Positions 23,816 to 31,549 of a stretch of 64,000 nucleotides of DNA are shown here, piece after piece. This DNA comes from JAPKEZ01 sp047638975 (GTDB lineage Bacteria > Planctomycetota > UBA1135). The notes beneath the pieces were generated by a model. It was not told the DNA's origin and did no database searches. It saw only the letters and a program-made list of their open reading frames with translations. Numbering within the stretch: the first letter of the stretch is position 1; each line of letters opens with the position of its first letter. The DNA is taken from contig JBLINB010000002.1 of assembly GCA_047638975.1 (NCBI GenBank), forward strand, positions 47,029 to 111,028. The letters are read 5' to 3'. The position numbers and the translations under genes were made by a program.

Positions 23816-23866
23816 ATCGCCCTGGAGCGTGTGTAAAAAAAGGAACGACCTGATGAGTGTAATTAG

Positions 23867-23941
23867 TGGAGCTAGCTAAGGGAGTCGAACCCTTGACCAC
23901 CGGTTTACAAAACCGGAGCTCTACCACTGAGCTAAGCTAGC
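23867..23941 (-). tRNA. tRNA-Thr (TGT)
   Basis: A 75-base cloverleaf has acceptor stem GCTAGCT/AGCTAGC, anticodon stem CCGGT/ACCGG with loop TTTGTAA (anticodon TGT), and T arm AAGGG/CCCTT. Discriminator T and encoded CCA are present. It begins the tRNA-tuf unit, 38 bp after the aroC stop. No convincing promoter was found in that gap. Confidence 0.96.
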
Positions 23942-23979
23942 GTTACACGCAACAAGCACAAACAAACCAAGACAGAGCC

Positions 23980-25089
23980 TTAGTCAATTTGGGTCGAGCA
24001 TTCTAGCGCAGAGATGTCATTTGACCAAGGGCTTGGAGCAGAATTTTTCGATAAATCTGAAAATATTTTTTTCATCTCTCCTAAAGTCACATTGGACAAA
24101 CGATCGCATAATGCCGCGGCTAACTCTAGCGCCAGCAAGGCCTCACCAACGATTGCTGCGGCTTCTACCACGCACACATCGCTGCGCTCGTAAGTGGCGC
24201 GATGGACGCTCATATTTGATAAGTCTATAGATGGCAGCCCTTTACGCAGTGTAGGGATCGGCTTAATTACAGCTTCGAGCACCACCTGCTGACCGTTGCT
24301 TAGTCCGCCCTCTATGCCACCAGCATTATTGGATGACCGACCTACGCCACCCCACGCACCTGCATCGGCGACAATCGGGTCGTGATAGTCGGAGCCCGCC
24401 ACTAAATCTGCGTCAAAGCCGCCACCCATCGCCACCGCTTTAATCGCTGGAATTGAAGAAATGGCCGCCATCAATCGTGCATCCAAGCGCTGATTGGCTT
24501 GAGAGTAAGAGCCCAGACCCGGCATCACCCCGCTTGCAACAACCCGGAAGCGTCCACCTAAAGAGTCACCATCTTCTTTGGCCTTGTCTACTTTCGCGTG
24601 CCACTCTGGGGTGTTTTCGTAGCTAACACCAGCCACTGAAAGGACTTGAGATTCTACAGTAACACCGAAATGCGCGATCAGTTGTTTGGCGACCTCACCA
24701 AGTGCTGTTCGTGCAGCCGTTTCGCGCGCCGAAGCTCTTTCTAGGACTGCGCGAATATCGCGACATTGCAAACGCTGGACCCCCGCCATATCAACATGCC
24801 CAGGGCGCGGTGCTTTTAAATTTGGTAACTCATCAATGCGCGTATCACTATTCTCAATCAACAGCACTAAAGGTGTACCCAAAGTCACCCCCTTTTTTAA
24901 TCCGCAGTAGCAGCTTAATTTATCTTGCTCAAACTTACTACGCGGACCACGCCCATAACCTTGCCAGCGGCGTGCAAGACCCGCGCGGATGGCGTCTAGA
25001 TCGATGGTTAAGCCTGCGGGCAAGCCTTCAATCATGGCCATCAACCCTGGTCCATGCGATTCTCCGGCAGTGCTGTAAGTTAGGGGCAT
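23980..25089 (-). CDS. aroC: Chorismate synthase
   Basis: AroC converts EPSP to chorismate, the last shared step of aromatic biosynthesis, using reduced FMN. The 369-residue protein shows family signatures GESHGPGLMAMIEGLPAG (10-27), RPGHVDMAGVQRL, ERASARETAARTA, and SSNNAGGIEGGLSNGQ. Length is normal. It follows a response-regulator gene by 2 bp, so the mutS2-like gene, the regulator and aroC are probably co-transcribed and lead into the tRNA-tuf unit. Confidence 0.96.
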   Translation of the reverse strand: MPLTYSTAGESHGPGLMAMIEGLPAGLTIDLDAIRAGLARRWQGYGRGPRSKFEQDKLSCYCGLKKGVTLGTPLVLLIENSDTRIDELPNLKAPRPGHVDMAGVQRLQCRDIRAVLERASARETAARTALGEVAKQLIAHFGVTVESQVLSVAGVSYENTPEWHAKVDKAKEDGDSLGGRFRVVASGVMPGLGSYSQANQRLDARLMAAISSIPAIKAVAMGGGFDADLVAGSDYHDPIVADAGAWGGVGRSSNNAGGIEGGLSNGQQVVLEAVIKPIPTLRKGLPSIDLSNMSVHRATYERSDVCVVEAAAIVGEALLALELAAALCDRLSNVTLGEMKKIFSDLSKNSAPSPWSNDISALECSTQID

Positions 25090-25091
25090 AA

Positions 25092-25466
25092 TTATTCAGG
25101 AGGGTTAGCGGACAGAACAGGAACCACTTTGGCGATTAATTCTTGAATCGAAAAGGGCTTGGCGATAATGCCTTGGCAGCCACCTATCTCTTTAACTTGC
25201 ATAGCACCTGGGTCATCGGGGGTACCGGTAACTAGCCAAAACGGCATGGTCATGCCATTGTCGGAAAAGCGTTTGAGTACGCCATAGCCGGATTCTCCGC
25301 CGCCTAGATGATAGTCCATTAATAAAGCGCCAAACGACGGATCTAAGATCAACGCTTCAACTTCGGCTACCGACCCTGTGGCAGTCACCTCGACGCCAGC
25401 AAGCTTGAATGCCATCGTCATCAACTGGCACATGCCAGGGTCGTTATCGATAATTAAGATTTTCAT
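25092..25466 (-). CDS. Receiver-only response regulator
   Basis: The 124 residues form one REC domain with no output domain. Acidic residues D7/D9 (IIDNDP), phospho-acceptor D51 (MDYHL), a Thr in LVTGTP and Lys in AKPFS are all in place, so phosphorylation is plausible. Such proteins act as phosphate shuttles or by binding partners. No histidine kinase is nearby. The start overlaps the mutS2-like gene by 4 bp and the stop lies 2 bp before aroC. Confidence 0.85.
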   Translation of the reverse strand: MKILIIDNDPGMCQLMTMAFKLAGVEVTATGSVAEVEALILDPSFGALLMDYHLGGGESGYGVLKRFSDNGMTMPFWLVTGTPDDPGAMQVKEIGGCQGIIAKPFSIQELIAKVVPVLSANPPE

Positions 25467-27460
25467 TGTTTAATGTTGTCGGCCCAAGTTAATTCGTAAA
25501 ACGGTAAATCTAATTGTACCGCACCGTGAGCAAATGTCACGCGCTGACGCCGTTGATCAATTCTAGTTATGATGACGGACTCACGCAACTTTGGCACGTA
25601 TACACGACTACCTTTACGCAACTGCTTGGTAAAGTCTCGCCAACGCTTATTCAAAGAGACATCCTCAATCAGCGCAGTCACTTTAGCAGTCAAACTATCA
25701 TCTGTACTTTCGGCAATGATCTTCATCAAAGCGGCATAGTGCTCGCGAAATAACTCTTCGGCCTCGGTCTCGCGCAAGCGTTGACGGCGTTTCGAATCTG
25801 CCTCAGAAGACGCTAAATCACGAGATGCCTGCTGAATACGGATTTCTTCTATGCTAGCGTCTTTGCGCATCACTTCGGCTTGACGACGCACTTTACCGAC
25901 ATCTGCAAGCAAACGCTCGGCGCCACCGCCACGTGATACGAGTTGTTGAGCACGCTCGAGTAGTTTTTTATTTACACCCAAGCCTTCTGCTACTTCAATA
26001 GCGTGCGAAGCACCTGGCACCCCTACTAATAAGTTATAGCGCGGTGCAAGATTAATCGGGTCGAATTCCATTGAAGCGTTTTCGGCGGACTCGAGATCGA
26101 GGCTAAACAATTTCAATTGGCCGAGGTGCGTGTTGGCTATCGACATACACTTTAACTCGAGTAATTCTTCAAGTACCGCTTGGCCAATCGCTGCGCCCTC
26201 TTCAGGATCGGTACCGGTGCCCAGCTCGTCGAGTAGCACTAAAGCATCGTGGTCGGCATGCTCGAGAATGTGCTTAATGCGCACCAAGTGCCCCGAAAAG
26301 GTAGATAGCGAGTTTTCTAAGGACTGCGCATCACCGAGGTCGGCAAACACTTCACTAACCAATGGCACCTTACTGCCAGCACTAGCGCAAATCGGTAAAC
26401 CACAATTAGCCATCCATACTGACAGGCCTACGGTCTTCAAGATTAAGGTTTTACCACCGGTGTTAGGCCCAGTAACCACTAGCAAATTGTAGTTGCTACC
26501 CAAGCTTAAATCTAAAGGTACGACCTTGTCGAATCCGAGTTGACGCACCAACAATGGATGTCGTGCCTGATGCAGACTAAGGCCTTCGTTGCGCATAACG
26601 AGATCAGGGTAAAACGCTTTAACATTTAAGGCCCAGTGTGCACTTGCTAAAGCGATATCCACTTTGGCGATGATCTCATTTACAATAAGCAAGTCATCTT
26701 GACGGCGCAGCACTGACAGACTCAAATCACGGAATACCTGCTCTTCGATGCGTTTAACACGGAAGTCTATTTGCGCGATGCGATTGCTTATTTCGACAAT
26801 CGCAGTCGGTTCGACGTACAGCGTATCGCCAGATTGAGAACGTTCGTGGATAGCGCCACCCGCGCGTCCGGCGTGCGTAGTTTTTACGGATAACAATAAT
26901 TTGCCCAAACGCTGCACCGGTTGCCGCTGCTGGAGCACTCCTTTATTGTGCAAGGACTCGGCAATCATGTCGAATTTTTGCGAACGTTGGCGATTCAGTA
27001 GCGCCGCATCTTTACGTAGCACTGGCAACTTCTCGTGCGACTCGTCACGCACCCGGCCACGCTCGTCGATGGACTGCCGAATAAGGCGTGCCAAGTTTGC
27101 CGTATCAGGGCCATTCACAATCAACTTATTTAGAGCACGGTACTGATTACGTATCTTCGCCCATGCCTGAAGCTGCATATTACGCTCGAGCGTCTCGCAG
27201 ACATCGATTAGTTCGTCCCCTGACAAGGCGCGCTGCTCACAATGTGCCACAAAAACACGCAAATCTACACAGCGTGCCAGACTTGGTGGATGCTGAGCGG
27301 CAAGCGCTTCGTCTACTTCAACCCCATACTGCCGCCGCAAGGTAAAGTCGATTTCGGCATGCAGGTCAATAGCCAACAGCGCCTCTTTGCCAACCTGGGT
27401 AACCGCAGATTGAGCAAGCCATTCAAGCACCGGTTGGTATTCAAGGAGGTCAGCTGACAT
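25463..27460 (-). CDS. MutS2-like ATPase lacking the Smr nuclease domain
   Basis: The 665-residue protein has the MutS2 layout: an N-terminal helical core/clamp (DLLEYQPVLEWLA onward), an ABC-type ATPase with Walker A TGPNTGGKTLILKT, Walker B VLLDELGTGTDPEEGAA, and a coiled-coil segment (~520-600). A short beta domain follows (GSRVYVPKLRESVIITRIDQ). Usual MutS2 is ~780 residues and ends in a Smr endonuclease; this one stops before it. Known roles are splitting collided ribosomes and limiting recombination. Which applies here is unknown. A TAAAAT lies nine bases before the start. Confidence 0.88.
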   Translation of the reverse strand: MSADLLEYQPVLEWLAQSAVTQVGKEALLAIDLHAEIDFTLRRQYGVEVDEALAAQHPPSLARCVDLRVFVAHCEQRALSGDELIDVCETLERNMQLQAWAKIRNQYRALNKLIVNGPDTANLARLIRQSIDERGRVRDESHEKLPVLRKDAALLNRQRSQKFDMIAESLHNKGVLQQRQPVQRLGKLLLSVKTTHAGRAGGAIHERSQSGDTLYVEPTAIVEISNRIAQIDFRVKRIEEQVFRDLSLSVLRRQDDLLIVNEIIAKVDIALASAHWALNVKAFYPDLVMRNEGLSLHQARHPLLVRQLGFDKVVPLDLSLGSNYNLLVVTGPNTGGKTLILKTVGLSVWMANCGLPICASAGSKVPLVSEVFADLGDAQSLENSLSTFSGHLVRIKHILEHADHDALVLLDELGTGTDPEEGAAIGQAVLEELLELKCMSIANTHLGQLKLFSLDLESAENASMEFDPINLAPRYNLLVGVPGASHAIEVAEGLGVNKKLLERAQQLVSRGGGAERLLADVGKVRRQAEVMRKDASIEEIRIQQASRDLASSEADSKRRQRLRETEAEELFREHYAALMKIIAESTDDSLTAKVTALIEDVSLNKRWRDFTKQLRKGSRVYVPKLRESVIITRIDQRRQRVTFAHGAVQLDLPFYELTWADNIKQ

Positions 27461-27490
27461 GAAGATAGGATTTTAACAGTGCGCACCTAG

Positions 27491-27519
27491 CTGAAACATG
27501 CGCGATAAAACCATAGAAT
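27491..27519 (+). promoter_or_regulatory. Probable leaderless promoter of the CBS gene
   Basis: CTGAAA is followed after 17 bases by TAGAAT (27514-27519). The hexamer ends seven bases before the ATG at 27527, so transcription would start at or next to the start codon. No Shine-Dalgarno is present. The divergent mutS2-like gene starts 66 bp away. Confidence 0.55.
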
Positions 27520-27526
27520 AAGACTC

Positions 27527-28924
27527 ATGGAAGTCACTCCAATCTCCCAACTTAATCCCATTAGCGACAACATTCTCAATGCTGTCGGCAACACGCCGAT
27601 GGTGCGTTTGCCAGCCGGGTTCGACCCAGAAGTAAAATGCGAGGTCTTGCTCAAGCTCGAATTCATGAACCCAAGTGGTTCCATCAAAGACCGCATTGCC
27701 CTGCACATGGTGCGCAAAGCTGAAAAAGCAGGGCTCCTTAAAAAAGGTGGACGCATCGTTGAATGTTCATCCGGCAACACTGGTGCTGGCTTGGCTATGG
27801 TTGGAGCGGCACTCGGTTATGACGTAACCATTGTCATACCCGACAAGATGTCTTCCGAAAAGATTGCTGCTGTTCGCGGTTGGGGCGCTGAAGTTGTCGT
27901 GACTCCTGCCAATGTCGGTATCGACGACCCGATGCATTACACCAAAGTTGCCGGACGCATTGCCGAACAAACCGAAGGTTCATGGTGGCCCGACCAATAT
28001 CACAACCCCGATAACACGGATGCGCATTACCGCTACACCGGCCCTGAAATCCTTGGACAGTGTGAAGGAAAGATTGACTATTTCGTAGCAGGGGCAGGTA
28101 CGGGGGGCACACTTTCTGGCATTGGACGCTACCTCAAAGAATACGCTCCCAGCTGCAAAGTAATCGGAGTCGACCCCGAGGGTTCGGTACTAGCTCACTA
28201 CTGGAAAACCAAAGAATTAATTGAAGGTGGGTCCTACGCAGTTGAAGGTGTTGGCGAAGAAGAAGTACCACGTGCCTGGGACGCAAGCGTTATCGATGAT
28301 TACCTAGTAGTTAGCGATAAAGATTCTTTTCTTATGGCTCGCAAGCTAGCGCGTGCTACCGGTATTTTCGGTGGCGGCTCATCGGGTTTCAACCTTGCAG
28401 CAACTTTACGCTATGCACGCAATTTGCCAGCAGATGCTCGTATTGTCACCCTATTGCCCGATTACGGAAAAGCGTATTTGTCAAAAGTTTATAATGACGA
28501 CTACCTACGTGACTGCAATTACTTAAGCCAAGTGGCTGCCAGTACAGCGACAGTCGGTGATTTATGCAGCATAAAAAACACTGCCATGTTGTCCCCTAAC
28601 GACACCGTTGCCTGGGGCATCCGTCAAGCAGGAGAACGCCAAGTCAACCCCTTAGCCGTTCTTGACAATGGTGTACTCATCGGAATTTTTGATGAAGAAA
28701 AAGCCATTAACTTATTAAGTCATGGCACATCTATCGATAACATGACGATTAGCGACTGTTTGTGCGCCGCACCTGTTGTGCTGGAACATCAACAAGCTTG
28801 GCAAGAAGCCACTGCCGTCCTCGAAAAGCATGAAAGTGTTTTAGTTAAAGACGGCGACCATTACTCATCCCTAAGTCGCAACGATTTGTTGCGCTCATTA
28901 AGCCGTCTCGACCACAATAAATAA
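27527..28924 (+). CDS. cbs: Cystathionine beta-synthase with CBS-domain pair
   Basis: This PLP enzyme condenses serine (or O-acetylserine) with homocysteine to cystathionine in reverse transsulfuration. The 465 residues contain GNTPMVRL, PLP lysine K54 in PSGSIKDR, the ECSSGNTGAGLAMVGA phosphate-binding region, GAGTGGTLSGIGRYLK and GGSSGFNLA. Residues ~340-465 form a tandem CBS pair, as in eukaryotic CBS, where it can bind SAM or adenylate. The TAATG overlap with the next gene supports joint action. O-acetylserine sulfhydrylase is less likely because of the CBS pair and the partner gene. Confidence 0.9.
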   Translation: MEVTPISQLNPISDNILNAVGNTPMVRLPAGFDPEVKCEVLLKLEFMNPSGSIKDRIALHMVRKAEKAGLLKKGGRIVECSSGNTGAGLAMVGAALGYDVTIVIPDKMSSEKIAAVRGWGAEVVVTPANVGIDDPMHYTKVAGRIAEQTEGSWWPDQYHNPDNTDAHYRYTGPEILGQCEGKIDYFVAGAGTGGTLSGIGRYLKEYAPSCKVIGVDPEGSVLAHYWKTKELIEGGSYAVEGVGEEEVPRAWDASVIDDYLVVSDKDSFLMARKLARATGIFGGGSSGFNLAATLRYARNLPADARIVTLLPDYGKAYLSKVYNDDYLRDCNYLSQVAASTATVGDLCSIKNTAMLSPNDTVAWGIRQAGERQVNPLAVLDNGVLIGIFDEEKAINLLSHGTSIDNMTISDCLCAAPVVLEHQQAWQEATAVLEKHESVLVKDGDHYSSLSRNDLLRSLSRLDHNK

Positions 28925-30081
28925 TGTCTGATTCTAATCATAATTTCTCTACCCGCGTAGTCCATGCTGGATGGCAACCCGACGAACTGACGGGCGCAGT
29001 CATGCCTCCAATCTACATGACCAGCACTTATGTGCAAGATGCCCCTGGTGAACCGCGCAATGGCTTCGAATACTCTCGAACACAAAATGTTACGCGCTTT
29101 GCCTTGCAAGATGCCCTGTGCGATCTTGAACAAGGTCACGCCGGATTTACATTTACCTCAGGCATGGCCGCCATCCACACCTTAATGCTTAGCCTTGAAT
29201 CTGGTGATCGCGTGGTAGCCGGTGCTGATTTATACGGTGGCACCTATCGTCTATTCAAACGCGTTGAAGAGCGCTTCGGATTGAAGTTTGATTTTATCGA
29301 TACCACCGACAATAATGCGGTCGACAATCTACCTAGCGACACACGCTTGCTGTATCTTGAAACGCCTTCAAACCCATTACTGAGTTTAGTCGACATCGAG
29401 CGCGCTGTTAAAGCAGCGAAAAAAGTTGGTGCTGAAGTAGCTGTCGATAATACCTTTGCGACTTCTGCCTTGCAGCAGCCGCTGACGCTGGGCGCTGACT
29501 ACGTGATGCATTCAACGACTAAGTATTGCGCGGGTCACTCTGATGTGGTTGGCGGTGCGTTAATCGTGTCAACTGCTGAGCAAGCCGAGAACATAGCTTT
29601 TCACCAGAACAGCGCTGGCACAGTCAATTCTCCGTTTGACGCCTTCTTAACATTGCGCGGCCTAAGGACTTTAGACGTGCGCATGGAGCGCCATTGCAGC
29701 AACGCGATGGCGATTGCTAAATACCTCGAAGCCCATCCGAAAATAAGCAAGGTCATCTACCCTGGCTTAGCAAGTCATCCGCAACATGAGTTAGCGAAAC
29801 GCCAGATGAAAGATTTTGGCGGAATGGTGTGCTGTGAATTGCCAGGTGGCATCGCGCCTGCGACACAGTTCGTAAAAGACTTGAAAATATTTGCGTTGGC
29901 GGAATCACTTGGCGGAGTTGAATCGCTCATCGAGTTACCAGCGCCAATGACGCACGCCTCAATACCTGCAGAACAGCGCCGCGCAATCGGCATCGAAGAC
30001 GGCTTGGTACGCTTAAGTGTCGGAATAGAATCGCCAGACGATTTAATCGCCGATATTGAGCAATCCTTAGCTAAGCTCTAA
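28924..30081 (+). CDS. Cystathionine gamma-lyase/gamma-synthase family PLP enzyme
   Basis: The 385-residue protein belongs to the Cys/Met metabolism PLP family. It has FTSGMAAIHTLMLSLESGD, YLETPSNPLLSLVDIE, VDNTFATSALQQPLTLGAD and the PLP-lysine motif HSTTKYCAGHSDVVGG, and ends RLSVGIESPDDLIADIEQSL. Paired with cbs (1-bp overlap), it most likely cleaves cystathionine to cysteine, 2-oxobutyrate and ammonia. The 2-oxobutyrate could feed propionyl-CoA, matching the propionyl-CoA genes at 40-44 kb. Sequence alone cannot fully separate lyase from synthase. Confidence 0.88.
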   Translation: MSDSNHNFSTRVVHAGWQPDELTGAVMPPIYMTSTYVQDAPGEPRNGFEYSRTQNVTRFALQDALCDLEQGHAGFTFTSGMAAIHTLMLSLESGDRVVAGADLYGGTYRLFKRVEERFGLKFDFIDTTDNNAVDNLPSDTRLLYLETPSNPLLSLVDIERAVKAAKKVGAEVAVDNTFATSALQQPLTLGADYVMHSTTKYCAGHSDVVGGALIVSTAEQAENIAFHQNSAGTVNSPFDAFLTLRGLRTLDVRMERHCSNAMAIAKYLEAHPKISKVIYPGLASHPQHELAKRQMKDFGGMVCCELPGGIAPATQFVKDLKIFALAESLGGVESLIELPAPMTHASIPAEQRRAIGIEDGLVRLSVGIESPDDLIADIEQSLAKL

Positions 30082-30449
30082 AACTGTGGTGGCGTATTCG
30101 TTTCGGTGGCAGACGCTTGGCTGTCACCAGACTCGGTAGATGGCGTAATGGCCTCTACCTGCTTCTTCAACACATTGCCCACCTTAAACTTAACAACACG
30201 CTTAGCAGGTACGACTACTTTCTCTAGCGATTTCGGGTTTTGAGCAATGCGCCCTTGACGGTGACGTACTTCGAATACGCCAAACTTGCGAAATTCAAGA
30301 CGGTTGCCAGCAACGAGTTCGTTACTCACTTCATCGAGAAAAGCTTGAATAATATCTCGAACCAACACCTTTGTTTGTCCTGAAGAATCGGAAATACGCT
30401 GAACTAGATCACGTTTGGTTGTTGTTTTACTGTTGTGGTTATTGGTCAT
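30078..30449 (-). CDS. HU/IHF-family DNA-binding protein
   Basis: The core KRDLVQRISDSSGQTKVLVR, LVAGNRLEFRKFGVFEVRHR and RIAQNPKSLEKVVVPAKRVV follows the HU/IHF pattern including the DNA-binding arm. The 123-residue protein has a longer, low-complexity tail (~30 residues rich in S, T, E, P) than typical 90-residue HU. The start MTNNHNSK was chosen; a GTG eight codons upstream would translate an eight-base C-run. It converges with the gamma-lyase-type gene, overlapping it by four bases. Confidence 0.82.
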   Translation of the reverse strand: MTNNHNSKTTTKRDLVQRISDSSGQTKVLVRDIIQAFLDEVSNELVAGNRLEFRKFGVFEVRHRQGRIAQNPKSLEKVVVPAKRVVKFKVGNVLKKQVEAITPSTESGDSQASATETNTPPQF

Positions 30450-30546
30450 TCTATTAGGAGTAGGGGGGGGCACGCCAAATGGACTGTTATCACTTTACTC
30501 CTTATTCTGTAACTACTTGCAAAAAAAACAGACTTTTTGAATTCCC

Positions 30547-31527
30547 TTAGCGCTCTTCGAGCCAAAACTCTGCCTGAGAGCGTCTGCGTAGGTATTCTTG
30601 CGGATTTTCGGCTGTCAAATCTAAGAATTTCTCTAAATCGCTAATCGCGTCGCCAGATCTTGACAGGTAATCACGCAGCAATATCGCTCGGTTATAAATG
30701 GCGATAACATTCTCTGGCTCGACGCTCAATATCTCATTTATAAGGCGCAAAGCATCTTCCCCATGCTGTTGTTGTGCATAAGCTGCCGCTGTCACCAATT
30801 TTGTAAATGTCTCGTCCCTTAGGCCCACTACAGAATCAATAGCTAGCTGCGGATAATGTGCTTGCAGCGCAGCGACCGCGGCTGACTTATCCGCATGGGT
30901 TTGGCTAAGGGTTGCCGTGCTCCATGGCTCGGTTTCTGCCGCAGCTGCAGCGTAATCCGCACGCGCATAAACCGGAGCTAGCTGTGACAGTAGCCGCCAG
31001 CCCTCCGCACAACCTGGATTAGCATCTAGCAAGCGCACCAATGGTGACAAAACTTTTACATCTCCACCGTTAGCACGAGTTCCGAGCGCGAACACTTCAG
31101 CCAATATCATATTGGGATCACGCTCGAGCGCAGTATTAGCCCACATCAAGCGCAGTTCACGATTCGGCTGCAGACGCGCAAGCAGCAAAGCGCTAATAGC
31201 GCTTTTGCGTTGCGCTTCAAGTTGTTCGTATTCATAGATCAATGCCGAACTGTCAAGCTGCTGCAACTGAATATCTTGCAACAATAATGGCAAGCGAGGC
31301 AATTGCGGATTATTTCTAATCAAGTCATACATGATTAACTGTCCACTACTGAGGTCTGCATCTAAAACTTCAAGCCCGAATTCGAGTAAAGACCACTCGC
31401 GCTGCTGCTGGACCTTGGCGGCAGCAATCTTCTCCTTACTTGGCAGGCTCGGGCCAGGAAAAAGTATTCCGCACGACGCGCTTAGTAGCGAGCTAATTAG
31501 CACGATGGTTAGGCGAGACAAGAACAT
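30547..31527 (-). CDS. TPR-type lipoprotein of unknown role
   Basis: The 326 residues begin with a lipoprotein signal (LTIVLISSLLSASCG, lipid Cys at ~19). The rest is helical with tetratricopeptide-like repeats, clearest near the C terminus (ALRLINEILSVEPENVIAIY, NRAILLRDYLSRSGDAISDL). I do not recognise the family. It is divergent from the WPF-repeat/Mla operon with only 22 bp between the starts, so the two may be co-regulated. A periplasmic or outer-membrane scaffold role is possible but unproven. Confidence 0.7.
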   Translation of the reverse strand: MFLSRLTIVLISSLLSASCGILFPGPSLPSKEKIAAAKVQQQREWSLLEFGLEVLDADLSSGQLIMYDLIRNNPQLPRLPLLLQDIQLQQLDSSALIYEYEQLEAQRKSAISALLLARLQPNRELRLMWANTALERDPNMILAEVFALGTRANGGDVKVLSPLVRLLDANPGCAEGWRLLSQLAPVYARADYAAAAAETEPWSTATLSQTHADKSAAVAALQAHYPQLAIDSVVGLRDETFTKLVTAAAYAQQQHGEDALRLINEILSVEPENVIAIYNRAILLRDYLSRSGDAISDLEKFLDLTAENPQEYLRRRSQAEFWLEER

Positions 31528-31533
31528 ACGCTT

Positions 31534-31543
31534 AGACTACAAT
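31534..31543. promoter_or_regulatory. Overlapping divergent -10 elements
   Basis: Plus strand TACAAT (31538-31543) ends six bases before the ATG at 31550, with GAGACA 17 bases upstream. Minus strand TAGTCT (31539-31534) ends six bases before the ATG at 31527. The two hexamers overlap, so both genes are probably leaderless and their promoters cannot be occupied independently. Confidence 0.45.
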
Positions 31544-31549
31544 TGCGAG

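Noticed and set aside
23494..23879. Open frames on both strands across 23.5-23.9 kb
   Set aside because: They run through four well-folded tRNA genes and have no family resemblance; the tRNAs explain the sequence.
30519..30549. A-run and T-run after the TPR lipoprotein gene as a terminator
   Set aside because: The only pairing is A-T between the two runs, without a GC stem, so a functional terminator is not supported.
31331..31549. Longer N terminus for the WPF-repeat protein
   Set aside because: The extension lies over the divergent lipoprotein gene and lacks a signal peptide, whereas the start at 31550 gives one and has a -10 element just before it.
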